Source of the DNA: Pseudomonadota bacterium
Lineage (GTDB): Bacteria > Pseudomonadota > Alphaproteobacteria > Sphingomonadales > Sphingomonadaceae
Direction: 5' to 3'
Length of the DNA stretch: 64,000 nt
NCBI GenBank assembly: GCA_029550345.1
Contig: JAKPHK010000015.1
Span: 49,276 to 113,275 of the forward strand
Position 1 is the stretch's first letter. Each line of letters starts with the position of its first letter. Shown here piece after piece: positions 17,138 through 26,149 of the stretch. The position numbers and the translations under genes are program-made. The notes below the pieces were generated by a model that was not told where the DNA came from, searched no databases, and worked only from the letters and a program-made list of their open reading frames with translations.

Positions 17138-17374
17138 TCAATTTTTGGCGATTGCGCGCTTTCTGGAATTACCCGCGTGGCAACCCTTGGCACAGCACAG
17201 GCCCTTGCCGTTTTGCCCGCCCGATCCACCGCTGCCGCCGACCGGCACCTGCACGGTGTGGACCTGCCCATCACCGGTGCAAACCTGCATCGCGATCGTC
17301 CCGCCGCCGGTCACCACGGTGAGGTTGAACATCGCCGGGATCAGCGCAATGATGCCGAATTGCGCACCTTTCAT
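17138..17374 (-). CDS. Small secreted protein with Cys/His-rich tail, unknown function
   Basis: The 78-residue product starts with a hydrophobic segment (about residues 6-22, possibly an uncleaved signal anchor) and continues with a Gly/Ser-rich stretch. It ends with LCCAKGCHAG followed by a basic tail. The start overlaps the ccoS stop as ATGA, so it is translationally coupled to the cbb3 assembly genes. The CC-x3-CH arrangement could bind copper or another metal, which would fit its place after the copper ATPase gene, but this is inference. I do not recognise a named family. Confidence 0.6.
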   Translation of the reverse strand: MKGAQFGIIALIPAMFNLTVVTGGGTIAMQVCTGDGQVHTVQVPVGGSGGSGGQNGKGLCCAKGCHAGNSRKRAIAKN

Positions 17375-17532
17375 GCCACTGGCCCCTGGTCGTCTTCGTC
17401 ATCGATCAGGATGCGGTTGGCGGCGCCATCAAGATCCTCGAACTGCCCGGCCCGCAGCGACCAGAAGAACGCCACCAGCCCGGTCAGACCCAGCCCAAGC
17501 GCGATCGGCAAAAGAAACAGCAGTCCGTTCAT
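17371..17532 (-). CDS. ccoS: cbb3-type cytochrome oxidase assembly protein CcoS
   Basis: This 53-residue gene is read from the sequence between ccoI and the small Cys/His-tailed gene. The product begins MNGLLFLLPIALGLGLTG, has a single membrane helix (about 2-25), and continues FFWSLRAGQFEDLDGAANRI, the typical CcoS signature, then an acidic tail. CcoS is needed for cofactor insertion into the cbb3 oxidase. Both ends overlap neighbours by 4 bp (ATGA junctions with ccoI before it and the small gene after it). Confidence 0.92.
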   Translation of the reverse strand: MNGLLFLLPIALGLGLTGLVAFFWSLRAGQFEDLDGAANRILIDDEDDQGPVA

Positions 17533-19652
17533 TTCGCCGCCCTTACCAGCCGAAGAGAATTGGCCACAACAACCAGCGAACTGCCCGACATCGCCGCAGC
17601 GGCGATCATCGGATTGACAAAGCCCATAATCGCCAGCGGGACCGCCAGCAGGTTATAGCCGATCGCCAGGGCGAAGTTCTGTTTGACCACCCGCATGGTC
17701 CGCCGTGCTGCCAGCACCGCACGCGGCAGAGCCATCAGCGAATCCCCCAGGAACACCAGATCAGCAGCCTGGCGCCCGACATCGCTGGCGCTGCCCGGTG
17801 CGATCGAGGCATCGGCAGCCGCCAGCGCCGGACCGTCATTCAAGCCATCACCGACCATCAGCACCTTGTGCCCTTCGGCCTGCAAGGCACCGATCGCCTC
17901 ACGCTTGTCCGACGGGCTGGCTGCGGCCTGGGCAGGCAGACCGACCGCGTCCGCCACCTCGGCAACGGCGGCCTGATTGTCCCCCGACAGCAGCGAGACA
18001 TCGAGGCCCATCGCCTTCATCCGGCCGAGTGCCGCATCCGCATCGGGGCGCAGCCGATCGGTGAAGGGGATCAGCAGATCGGGCCGCCCTTCGATCCGCA
18101 GCGTAGTTGACACAACGTCTGCGGCATCGTTGCGGCCCAGCGAAACCTTGCGCCCGTTCCAGTTGCCCGACAGGCCGATCCCGGCAGTTTCGGCAACACC
18201 CTCAACCCGAACGGCGCGGAAGCCACGGGCCAGAAGCGCCGCCTCTATCGCCCGCGAATGCGGATGACGGCTATGCGAGGCAAGGCCCAGCGCAACGCTG
18301 GCCGCATCGCCATCAAGTGCATTCAGCGCGGCGGTATCGGGTTCGGGGCGGCCAAGGGTAAGTGATCCGGTCTTGTCGAGCAGCACCCGGTCAACCACGG
18401 CCATGCGTTCGATCGCGCTGCCGTCCTTGACCATGATCCCTTCCTTCATCAGCGCCCCGGAAGCGACCACTTGCGCAACCGGCACGGCCAGCCCCAATGC
18501 GCAAGGGCAAGTGATGATCAGCACCGAAATCGCGATCACCGTCGCGTGATAGACTCCTGCCCCGGCCAGCAGCCAGCCGACGAAGGTCAGCGCGGCAAGG
18601 CTGTGGACCGCCGGCGCGTAAAGCCGGCTGGCCCGATCCGCGATCCGCACATAAACCGAGCGCGGCTGATCCGCCGCATCCATCAACCGGGCAATTTCGG
18701 CTAGTGAGGTATCGGCACCGGCGGCAGTGACCCGCACGTCAACCGGGGCATCAAGGTTGAGCGTCCCGGCGTGGACCAAGGCGCCGGTCGCGGCCGGGAT
18801 CGGCAGGCTTTCCCCCGTCAGCAGAGACTGATCAAAGGCGCTGGCACCGCTGACGATTTCACCATCGGCGGCCAGCCGCTCACCCGCGGCGATCCGCATC
18901 ACCATGCCCGGCAGCAGATCGGCGGCGGCAACCCATTGCAGGGTGCCGTCAGCGGAAATTACACTGGCACCGGGTGCAGCCTGGTTGAGCAAGGCATCGA
19001 CCCCAGCGCGCGCCTTGTCACGCATCATCGCGTCCAGTGTCCGCCCGGCCAGCAGGAACATGATCAGCATCAGCGCGCCATCGAACCAGACGTCTTCGCC
19101 GCCGGTGACCGTCTCATAACAGCTCAGCAGCGTGGCCAGCACGATCCCGATCGAAATCGGCACGTCCATATTGGTCCGGCCTTTGCGCAATACCGCCCAG
19201 GCCGACCGGAAGAACGGCATTCCCGAATAGGCTATCGCCGGAACCGCGATCGCGGCCGATACCCAGTGGAATAGTTCGCGGGTCGAACCTTCGGCCCCGG
19301 ACCAGTTGCTGACCGACAGCAACATCACGTTCATGGCGGCAAAGGCGGCCACGGCCAATGGCGCCAGCAGCGGCTTCACCGCCGAAGGGGCATTGGCCTG
19401 CTCATTGCTGCGCGGCTGGCTGGCAAATCCCACCGCATCAAGCGCCGCGATCAGCTGTGCCGGTTCAACCTCTGGGCCATGTTCGGCGCGGGCCTGCTTG
19501 GCGGTCAAGTTGACCCGTGCCGAAGTGACACCGGGGACCGCGCCGAGTGCCCGTTCAACCTTGGCCATGCACCCCGCACAGTGCATTCCCGGAACGACCA
19601 GTACCGTCGTTTCGCTGGCGCCCTCTGTCGCCGCGGGATTGTGGGCGTTCAC
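17529..19652 (-). CDS. ccoI: Copper-exporting P-type ATPase CcoI/FixI
   Basis: The 707-residue P1B-type ATPase delivers copper across the membrane for assembly of the cbb3 oxidase. It has an N-terminal heavy-metal domain with GMHCAGC near residue 22, the CPC metal-transport motif in TCPCALGLAVP, the phosphorylation motif DKTGSLT, and the hinge MVGDGLNDGPALAAA. About eight membrane helices are visible. Location between ccoH and ccoS identifies it as the oxidase-assembly ATPase (FixI) rather than a detoxifying CopA. Junctions on both sides are ATGA overlaps. Confidence 0.95.
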   Translation of the reverse strand: MNAHNPAATEGASETTVLVVPGMHCAGCMAKVERALGAVPGVTSARVNLTAKQARAEHGPEVEPAQLIAALDAVGFASQPRSNEQANAPSAVKPLLAPLAVAAFAAMNVMLLSVSNWSGAEGSTRELFHWVSAAIAVPAIAYSGMPFFRSAWAVLRKGRTNMDVPISIGIVLATLLSCYETVTGGEDVWFDGALMLIMFLLAGRTLDAMMRDKARAGVDALLNQAAPGASVISADGTLQWVAAADLLPGMVMRIAAGERLAADGEIVSGASAFDQSLLTGESLPIPAATGALVHAGTLNLDAPVDVRVTAAGADTSLAEIARLMDAADQPRSVYVRIADRASRLYAPAVHSLAALTFVGWLLAGAGVYHATVIAISVLIITCPCALGLAVPVAQVVASGALMKEGIMVKDGSAIERMAVVDRVLLDKTGSLTLGRPEPDTAALNALDGDAASVALGLASHSRHPHSRAIEAALLARGFRAVRVEGVAETAGIGLSGNWNGRKVSLGRNDAADVVSTTLRIEGRPDLLIPFTDRLRPDADAALGRMKAMGLDVSLLSGDNQAAVAEVADAVGLPAQAAASPSDKREAIGALQAEGHKVLMVGDGLNDGPALAAADASIAPGSASDVGRQAADLVFLGDSLMALPRAVLAARRTMRVVKQNFALAIGYNLLAVPLAIMGFVNPMIAAAAMSGSSLVVVANSLRLVRAAK

Positions 19653-20110
19653 CTCACGTCCTGCTCTGTCCGCCAGCGCTGTTCACCCGCCCGCGCTTCA
19701 AACCGGACCCGCCAGCGGCCTTCGATCAGGCTTTCGTTCGAAACGAAGCTGCCGTCGGGCTGGCGCACGAAATGCAACATCTTGTCAGGTGCCTGGCCCA
19801 GCGGATGGCGGGCAATCGCGCTGAGCGATGCCTGCCCCACCGGCGCCCCGGTCAGGACCGCATGAACCCGGCCGCCCTCAACCCGCTGTGCGGCAATGGT
19901 CCAGCCCAGGGCCTTTTCCTTTGCCGCCTCCTTCAGCCAGCCATTGAATTCCTGGCTGGCGACATAGGAGTTTTCCACCACGACCCCGCCGAAGGTGGAG
20001 GTGGCCTGGCGGGCCATGTACACATTCACGGCAACAACCACGGCGAAGAAGGCAACGATGATCGCCGCGAAGTGCTTGCCCGTGAAGGGACCGGTGGTGA
20101 AGGCTTTCAC
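19649..20110 (-). CDS. ccoH: FixH/CcoH family cbb3 assembly protein
   Basis: The 153-residue protein has one N-terminal membrane helix (about residues 14-32, FAAIIVAFFAVVVAVNVYMA) followed by a periplasmic domain with the FixH-like segment VVVENSYVASQEFN. FixH/CcoH interacts with CcoN during assembly of the cbb3 complex. Start and stop overlap ccoG and ccoI by 4 bp each. Confidence 0.92.
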   Translation of the reverse strand: MKAFTTGPFTGKHFAAIIVAFFAVVVAVNVYMARQATSTFGGVVVENSYVASQEFNGWLKEAAKEKALGWTIAAQRVEGGRVHAVLTGAPVGQASLSAIARHPLGQAPDKMLHFVRQPDGSFVSNESLIEGRWRVRFEARAGEQRWRTEQDVR

Positions 20111-21570
20111 TGCCCTTCCCCTTCATCCTCGACCGGCGAATCGAACCGGGCCTCGCTGCTGTCGCCAGCGCCTTCCTCATCCATCGCCTTGAGCACGAAG
20201 GTGAACTTCTGCGCCTTGGTGCCATCGGGTGCGACAACATAGACCCGCAGCGGTTCCAGCTTGTCAGCCGCAACCTTGACGGTCAGTTCGCGCCCGGCCT
20301 TTTCGCGCGGCATATCGCCGGTCCAGAACTTGCCGCCCGGCAGGCCATCAATGCTGACCTTCATGTCGCGCGGGCGACCTTCCATGTTCAGCAGCTTGAC
20401 CGTGTAGTCGTTGCGGATCTCGCCGCTGGACTGCACCGTATAGGGCGGGTTGCGATCCTTGGTGACCTTGATGTCGATCCGCGAACGGGTGCCAAGCGCA
20501 AACAATAGGGCAAAGCCGATCGCCGCCCAGATCCCGGTGTAGATCAGCGTCCGGGTGTGGAACAGCGCCTTGGTGATCGGGCGCGGCGGGTTGCCTGCCC
20601 GTTCAAGCTCGCAATCCTCAAGCGTGGCATAGTCGATCAGGCCGCGCGGGCGGCCGATCTGCTTCATCACCTTGTCGCACTCATCAATGCACAGCGCACA
20701 GGTGATGCATTTGATGTCCGGCCCGTTGCGGATGTCATAGCCGGTCGGGCAGACGTTGACGCAGCCGTTACAATCGATGCAGTCACCCACCGCGCCGGGG
20801 TTCTTCTCAGCCTTCTTGACCGACCCGCGCGGTTCCCCGCGCCAGTCCTTGTAGGTCACAATCAGGCTCTTTTCGTCCAGCATCGCGGTCTGAATGCGCG
20901 GCCAGGGGCACATATAAACGCAGACCTGCTCACGCATGAACCCGCCGAGGACGAAAGTCGTCAGGGTCAGCACGCCGACCGTGGCATAGGCCACCGGCGC
21001 GGCCTGCCCGCTCCAGAACTCACGCACCAGGGTCGGCGCGTCGGCGAAATACATGATCCATGCGCCGCCGGTCCAGAACGCGATGAACAGATAGATCGCC
21101 CATTTCAGCGCGCGCTTGAAGATCTTCTGCGCCCCCCACGGCGCCGCCTCAAGCCGCAGCTGGGCATTGCGATCACCATCGACCAGGCGATCGACGTGCT
21201 GGAACAGATCGGTCCAGACCGTCTGCGGACAGGCATAACCGCACCAGGCCCGGCCAACCGCGCTGGTGATCAGAAACAGGCCAACGCCCGCCATGATCAA
21301 CAGCCCGGCCACGAAATAGAATTCCTGCGGCCAGATTTCGATACCGAACATATAGAACCGGCGGCTGGCCAGATCGATCAGTACAGCCTGGTTCGGGGAG
21401 TAGGGTCCCCGATCCCACCTGACCCAGGGCGTGATATAATACACGCCAAGGGTCAGGGCCATCAGCAGCCACTTGAACCGGCGGAAAGGTCCGTCAACCG
21501 CTTTCGGGAAGACGACCTTCCGCTTTTCGTAGAGGCCGGTGTTCTTGTTTACTTTATCAGGGCTTTGCAT
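20107..21570 (-). CDS. ccoG: cbb3 oxidase accessory protein CcoG (FixG), ferredoxin-like
   Basis: The 487-residue membrane protein carries several helices, a WCGYACPQTVW motif, and a cytoplasmic ferredoxin-type segment with two Cys clusters (CIDCNGCVNVCP and CITCALCIDECD). A C-terminal immunoglobulin-like periplasmic domain follows. CcoG is a copper (Cu(II) to Cu(I)) reductase needed for cbb3 assembly. The start at 21570 (MQSPDKVN) overlaps the ccoP end by 14 bp; the open frame upstream of it reads through ccoP out of frame. Confidence 0.95.
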   Translation of the reverse strand: MQSPDKVNKNTGLYEKRKVVFPKAVDGPFRRFKWLLMALTLGVYYITPWVRWDRGPYSPNQAVLIDLASRRFYMFGIEIWPQEFYFVAGLLIMAGVGLFLITSAVGRAWCGYACPQTVWTDLFQHVDRLVDGDRNAQLRLEAAPWGAQKIFKRALKWAIYLFIAFWTGGAWIMYFADAPTLVREFWSGQAAPVAYATVGVLTLTTFVLGGFMREQVCVYMCPWPRIQTAMLDEKSLIVTYKDWRGEPRGSVKKAEKNPGAVGDCIDCNGCVNVCPTGYDIRNGPDIKCITCALCIDECDKVMKQIGRPRGLIDYATLEDCELERAGNPPRPITKALFHTRTLIYTGIWAAIGFALLFALGTRSRIDIKVTKDRNPPYTVQSSGEIRNDYTVKLLNMEGRPRDMKVSIDGLPGGKFWTGDMPREKAGRELTVKVAADKLEPLRVYVVAPDGTKAQKFTFVLKAMDEEGAGDSSEARFDSPVEDEGEGQ

Positions 21571-22483
21571 TTCCGTCAGTTCCGCTCGCAGGTGCAGCAG
21601 GTGCGCTCGTGAAGTCCTCACCGCCCCCCAGCGAGTGAACATATGCAGCAAGCATCTTGATCGTCACCGGATCAAGCTTCTTGCCCCAGGCAGGCATCAC
21701 GCCGGCGTGCGCCTTGGTGATCGAACCGACCACCTGTTCACGCTTGCCGCCGTAGAGCCAGACCTTGTCGGTCAGGTTGGGCGCGCCGAACTGGCGCATA
21801 CCCTTGGCATCGGTCCCGTGGCAGGCCACGCAGTTGGCCTGGAAGACCGCCGCGCCGCGCTGAGCCGCAGCATCGTTCGGCGCCGAGCCTGAAAGCGAGA
21901 GCACATAGGATGCCGCATCGCCAACCTGGGCCTCGGTCAGGATCCCGTCCTTGCCAAAGCTCGGCATCAGGCTGGTACGCGTGGCCGCATCGTCAGGCGA
22001 ACGAATGCCATGCTGCAGCGTGGTCTCGATCTCCTTGATGTTGCCGCCCCACAGCCAGTCGTCGTCCTTGAGGTTCGGGAAACCGATTCCCCCGGCCGCG
22101 CCAGAACCATGGCACTGCACGCAGTTCTGGCGGAAGGCCGCCGCACCGCCGGCGATCGCCAGCGGCATCAGCTTTTCATCCTTGACCAGGTCTTCGACCG
22201 ACATCGCGGCGATCGCATCGGTCGCTGCCTTGCGCTTGGCCGCGCCTTCGGCCATTTCATCGGCCAGCTGGCCGCGGCTCGACCAGTTCCAGACCCCCGC
22301 GGTGGCGGAATGGAGCATCGGGATCGCCGGATAGACGATCATGTAGCCGATTGCGAAGATGATGGTGAGATAGGTCGTCCAGACCCACCACCGCGGCAGC
22401 GGGTTGTTCAGTTCCTCGATGCCGTCCCACTCATGGCCGACCGTTTCGATGCCGGTGGCCTCGTCGATTTTCTTATTCGCCAT
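21557..22483 (-). CDS. ccoP: cbb3-type cytochrome c oxidase subunit III (dihaem)
   Basis: The 308-residue protein has an N-terminal helix (about residues 32-55) and two periplasmic cytochrome c domains, each with a CxxCH haem site (NCVQCH and NCVACH) and a later Met ligand region (LMPSFG, VMPAWG). CcoP passes electrons from soluble cytochrome c to CcoO/CcoN. The start at 22483 (MANKKID) has GGGGGTGA upstream and overlaps the ccoQ end by 11 bp; a start five codons upstream is less likely. Confidence 0.96.
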   Translation of the reverse strand: MANKKIDEATGIETVGHEWDGIEELNNPLPRWWVWTTYLTIIFAIGYMIVYPAIPMLHSATAGVWNWSSRGQLADEMAEGAAKRKAATDAIAAMSVEDLVKDEKLMPLAIAGGAAAFRQNCVQCHGSGAAGGIGFPNLKDDDWLWGGNIKEIETTLQHGIRSPDDAATRTSLMPSFGKDGILTEAQVGDAASYVLSLSGSAPNDAAAQRGAAVFQANCVACHGTDAKGMRQFGAPNLTDKVWLYGGKREQVVGSITKAHAGVMPAWGKKLDPVTIKMLAAYVHSLGGGEDFTSAPAAPASGTDGNAKP

Positions 22484-22661
22484 TGTCGTCACCCCCAAGG
22501 CTGTCTTCGGCGAAGATCATGTTAGCGGCTTCTTCGTTGGACTTCCGAGCGCCGGGCCGGAAGGGCCACGCCGACAGGGCGAGGAATGCGATCACCATAA
22601 CCGCAAGCCCCCAACTGTCGGCGAAGTGCCGCAGCGTTTCATAGGTCGAATGGCCGGTCAC
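22473..22661 (-). CDS. ccoQ: cbb3-type oxidase subunit CcoQ (FixQ)
   Basis: The 62-residue protein has one membrane helix (about residues 15-33) followed by the WPFRPGARK segment common to CcoQ proteins. CcoQ stabilises the cbb3 complex and has no cofactor. It overlaps ccoO by 4 bp upstream and ccoP by 11 bp downstream. Confidence 0.9.
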   Translation of the reverse strand: MTGHSTYETLRHFADSWGLAVMVIAFLALSAWPFRPGARKSNEEAANMIFAEDSLGGDDNGE

Positions 22662-23422
22662 CGGCCCTTCTCCTTGGCGAGCACTTCCTGCGCCGCAGGA
22701 GCGTTGACATCAACCATGGTCCCCAGAACCTGGAGATAGGCGACAAGTGCGTCCATCTCAGTCAGGCGATCGGGGTTTCCGTCAAAGTCGCGCACCTGCG
22801 CCTTGGGATAGCGCTTTTGCAGATCGGCATTGTCAGCCATCGGATCGGCCTGGCTCTTCAGGTCGTCGGTGGCTTTCTTGATGTCGGTTGCAGTGTAAGG
22901 CACACCGACCCGGTAAAGCGCGGTCAGCCGTGCCGCCGGATCACCGATCTTGAGATCGTGCTCCGCCAGGAAGGCGTATTGCGGCATCACCGATTCAGGC
23001 ACCACACCCTGCGGGTTCTTGAGGTGCTGAACGTGCCATTCGTCCGAATACTTCAGGCCAACGCGGGCAAGATCAGGCCCGGTCCGCTTCGACCCCCACT
23101 GGAACGGGTGATCGTACATCGATTCCGCGGCAAGGCTGTAGTGGCCATAGCGTTCGACCTCATCCCGGAACGGGCGGATCATCTGGCTGTGGCAGACATA
23201 GCAGCCTTCGCGGACGTAGATATCACGACCGGCCTGTTCGAGCGGGGTGTAGGGGCGAACCCCTTCAACCTTCTCGATCGTGTTGTCGATCCAGAACAGC
23301 GGCGCGATTTCCACCAGGCCGCCGATGGTCACCACGGCAAAGGCCAGAACCCCGAGCACCGCAATATTGCGCTCGATCTTCTTGTGCCGGCCCCAGGGCT
23401 CTTTTGCAGTTTCAGTAGTCAT
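22658..23422 (-). CDS. ccoO: cbb3-type cytochrome c oxidase subunit II (monohaem)
   Basis: The 254-residue protein has one N-terminal helix (about residues 18-38) and a periplasmic cytochrome c domain with a single haem site, [16 protein letters not shown], the CcoO signature. It lies 12 bp after ccoN and transfers electrons from CcoP to the catalytic subunit. Confidence 0.96.
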   Translation of the reverse strand: MTTETAKEPWGRHKKIERNIAVLGVLAFAVVTIGGLVEIAPLFWIDNTIEKVEGVRPYTPLEQAGRDIYVREGCYVCHSQMIRPFRDEVERYGHYSLAAESMYDHPFQWGSKRTGPDLARVGLKYSDEWHVQHLKNPQGVVPESVMPQYAFLAEHDLKIGDPAARLTALYRVGVPYTATDIKKATDDLKSQADPMADNADLQKRYPKAQVRDFDGNPDRLTEMDALVAYLQVLGTMVDVNAPAAQEVLAKEKGR

Positions 23423-23434
23423 CTTGCGGTCCCC

Positions 23435-25090
23435 TTATTCGGCCGGCGCGGCGACCAGCGGGCGGTCGGCGGCGGAGTCATAGGCGGCTTGACGCAGCGG
23501 CTCTTCCTGGCGGAGGTTGCCGGCGATCGTCTGCCAGACGTTGTAGGCCATGATCAGGCCACCGGTGAGGTAGAGGATCCCGCCAAAGGCGCGAGCCAGA
23601 TACATCGGGTGGAGGGCAGCAACCGTTTCAGCGAACGAGTTTACCAGATAGTTGTCGGCCCCGTATTCGCGCCACATCAGACCCTGGGTGATCCCGGCGA
23701 CCCACATCGAGGCCGCGTAGAACACGATCCCCACTGTGGCGAGCCAGAAGTGCCAGTTGATCATGCGCTGCGAATACATCCGTTCACGGCCCCACAGACG
23801 CGGCGTGAGGAAGTAGATCGCCGAGAAGGTGATCATCCCGTTCCAGCCCAGCGCGCCAGAGTGCACGTGGCCGATCGTCCAGTCGGTATAGTGCGACAGC
23901 GAGTTGACCGACTTGATCGACATCATCGGCCCTTCAAAGGTCGACATACCGTAGAAGGCAACGCTCATCACCATCATGCGGATGATCGGATCGGTGCGGA
24001 CCTTGTCCCAGGCACCGTTCAGCGTCATCAGACCGTTGATCATCCCGCCCCAGCTGGGCATCCACAGCACGATCGAGAAGACCATGCCCAGCGTCTGCGC
24101 CCAGTCCGGCAGCGCGGTGTAGTGGAGGTGGTGCGGACCCGCCCAGATATAAAGGAAGATCAGCGCCCAGAAGTGAACGATCGACAGGCGATAGGAATAG
24201 ACCGGGCGTTCGGCCTGCTTGGGCACGAAGTAATACATCATCGCGAGGAAGCCCGCGGTGAGGAAGAAGCCCACGGCGTTGTGCCCGTACCACCACTGGA
24301 CCAGCGCGCCCTGCACGCCCGCCCACAGCGGATAGCTCTGCGAACCGAAGATCGAAACCGGCAGGTTCACGTTGTTGACCAGATGCAGCATCGCCACGGT
24401 CAGGATGAAGCTGAGGTAGAACCAGTTGGCCACATAGATATGCGGCTCGCTGCGCTTCATGATCGTGCCGACGAAGACCGCCAGATAGGCGACCCATACC
24501 AGCGTCAGCCACAGATCGACGTACCATTCGGGTTCCGCGTATTCCTTGGCCTGGGTGATCCCCAGCACATAGCCGGTCGCGGCCAGAACGATGAACAGCT
24601 GATAGCCCCAGAACACGAAGCGGGCCAGACCCGGCATGGCGAGCCGGGCGCGGCAGGTGCGCTGAACCACGTAAAAGCTGGTCGAAATCAGCGCCGTCCC
24701 CCCAAAGGCAAAGATCACCGCCGAGGTATGGAGCGGCCGAAGCCGTCCGAAGGTGGTGTATTCAAACCCCAAGTTGAGCGCAGGGAAAGCCAGCTGCAGG
24801 GCGATATAAAGCCCGGCAAGGAAGCCCACACAGCCCCAGAATGTGGTAAGAATGACGCCGTAACGGACCAGCTGATCGTCGTAACGACCCTGATCGACGG
24901 CAGGCTTTGCCCCGGCTGCAGCGAGCTTGTAATCGGTGCCGCGCAGGCTGATCACCAGCCCGGCGAGCGCCGCCAAGGCAAAAATCGCCATGTGCACCGC
25001 AAACCCCGAATCGACGGCATTCGCGAACATGAACATGGCGACGAGAAGCGCAACCAGCCACAGGCCAGCGCGGGCTACTAAGGATTCCAT
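23435..25090 (-). CDS. ccoN: cbb3-type cytochrome c oxidase catalytic subunit I
   Basis: CcoN is the haem-copper subunit that reduces oxygen with high affinity and pumps protons. The 551-residue protein has at least 12 membrane helices and His-containing segments [12 protein letters not shown] (low-spin haem), [12 protein letters not shown] (CuB) and [14 protein letters not shown]. An extra N-terminal pair of helices precedes the core, a frequent variant. It is the first gene of the nine- to ten-gene minus-strand operon ending in hemN. A perfect FNR box lies 89-102 bp upstream of the start. Confidence 0.97.
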   Translation of the reverse strand: MESLVARAGLWLVALLVAMFMFANAVDSGFAVHMAIFALAALAGLVISLRGTDYKLAAAGAKPAVDQGRYDDQLVRYGVILTTFWGCVGFLAGLYIALQLAFPALNLGFEYTTFGRLRPLHTSAVIFAFGGTALISTSFYVVQRTCRARLAMPGLARFVFWGYQLFIVLAATGYVLGITQAKEYAEPEWYVDLWLTLVWVAYLAVFVGTIMKRSEPHIYVANWFYLSFILTVAMLHLVNNVNLPVSIFGSQSYPLWAGVQGALVQWWYGHNAVGFFLTAGFLAMMYYFVPKQAERPVYSYRLSIVHFWALIFLYIWAGPHHLHYTALPDWAQTLGMVFSIVLWMPSWGGMINGLMTLNGAWDKVRTDPIIRMMVMSVAFYGMSTFEGPMMSIKSVNSLSHYTDWTIGHVHSGALGWNGMITFSAIYFLTPRLWGRERMYSQRMINWHFWLATVGIVFYAASMWVAGITQGLMWREYGADNYLVNSFAETVAALHPMYLARAFGGILYLTGGLIMAYNVWQTIAGNLRQEEPLRQAAYDSAADRPLVAAPAE

Positions 25091-25178
25091 TGGCCCCTTC
25101 CCCTCATGAAGCGGTAAATTAAGGACTATCTAATATAACAGACCCTCGGCCATTTCAACCGATCACTGCAATGCGGCA

Positions 25179-25192
25179 TTGATACCGATCAA
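25179..25192. promoter_or_regulatory. Perfect FNR box between ccoN and ompW
   Basis: TTGATACCGATCAA matches the FNR consensus at all ten fixed bases. On the minus strand a TATATT sequence (plus positions 25132-25137) gives an inferred +1 near 25125. That places the box at about -60, the class I activation distance, so ccoNOQP induction at low oxygen is likely. It may also serve the divergent ompW gene at 25344. A short inverted repeat at 25198-25217 (CTTTGCC / GGCAAAG) lies next to it on the ompW side. Confidence 0.85.
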
Positions 25193-25343
25193 ATTGCCTT
25201 TGCCAATGGGGGCAAAGCCGGAAATCCGCCGAAAATTGCGCCGGATCAATGTTTGCTGACACGGTCCAGGTCCAAGGAGACGGTGACGCCGCAAGAAACC
25301 TTGGCTGCATAGGGCAGCCGCTGCGGCGCAGGATGAGGGAATT

Positions 25344-26012
25344 ATGAAAAAGCTGACGATCGCTGCGGCGCTTGCTGCCACCACCGTGCTCGCGGCCCCT
25401 GCCCAGGCTGATGATCTTGCCGGCAAGATTCAGGTCAAGGTGATGGCCACGGGCGTTCTGCCCGATGGCAAGATCACCAAAGTCACCAACGATCCGCTGA
25501 CGCTGACTCCCGGCGCCAACACCGAAGCCAACGACAATGTCGTGCCGACCATCGCGGTCGAATATTTCGCCAGCGACAACATCTCGATCGAAACGATCTG
25601 CTGCGTGACCAAGCACAAGGTTGCGGGCACCGGCACGCTGGCCGGCACCGCGCTGGTCAAGGACGTGCTGATCGTTCCGGCTACGGTGACCGTGAAGTAC
25701 CACGTGCCGCTCGGCCCGATTAAGCCCTATGTCGGCGTCGGCCCGACCATGTTCATCATGCTCGATGCCAAGCCGGATACCACCACCACCGGCCTCGGTG
25801 TCGATGACGTCGATCTGTCGAGCAACGTCGGGGTGGCCATTCAGGGCGGTGTGGACATCGCCATGGGTGAAGGCATGGGCCTTTCGCTTGACGCCAAGAA
25901 GTATTGGGTCAGCACCACTGCCAAGTTCTATGCGGCCGGCACCAACGTGCTTGAAACCAAGCACAAGCTGGACCCGTGGGTGGTTTCGGGCGGCATCTAC
26001 TTCCGCTTCTGA
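25344..26012 (+). CDS. ompW: OmpW-family outer membrane porin
   Basis: The 222-residue protein has a signal peptide ending AQA (about residue 22) and a small beta-barrel pattern: alternating hydrophobic strands, the FASDNISIETICC segment near 75, PYVGVGPTMFI near 130, and C-terminal GIYFRF with the terminal Phe used by the BAM machinery. OmpW forms a narrow channel and in enterobacteria is controlled by FNR; the shared FNR box suggests the same here. GAGGGA precedes the ATG. Confidence 0.9.
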   Translation: MKKLTIAAALAATTVLAAPAQADDLAGKIQVKVMATGVLPDGKITKVTNDPLTLTPGANTEANDNVVPTIAVEYFASDNISIETICCVTKHKVAGTGTLAGTALVKDVLIVPATVTVKYHVPLGPIKPYVGVGPTMFIMLDAKPDTTTTGLGVDDVDLSSNVGVAIQGGVDIAMGEGMGLSLDAKKYWVSTTAKFYAAGTNVLETKHKLDPWVVSGGIYFRF

Positions 26013-26019
26013 GTGTTTC

Positions 26020-26043
26020 GGGCGACCGCTACGGCGGTCGCCC
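26020..26043 (+). terminator. Hairpin after ompW
   Basis: GGGCGACCGC at 26020-26029 pairs perfectly with GCGGTCGCCC at 26034-26043 around a TACG loop, eight bases after the ompW stop. There is no T-run after it, so termination may be weak. It separates ompW from the convergent fnrL. Confidence 0.5.
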
Positions 26044-26149
26044 GCCAGCAATCCCTTCCTGCACCGGAGGGGTTTGGGGGGGAATCCGGTTTTCAGCCGT
26101 CGCAGGCGGAACCGGGTTCTCCCTTTCTGCTTTGGTGGATGCGGGGCGA

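Noticed and set aside
22817..25081. A 754-codon open frame on the plus strand, opposite ccoN and ccoO
   Set aside because: It mirrors the ccoN/ccoO codon pattern in high-GC DNA, has His/Arg/Gln-rich composition with no recognisable domain, and lies antisense to certain oxidase genes.
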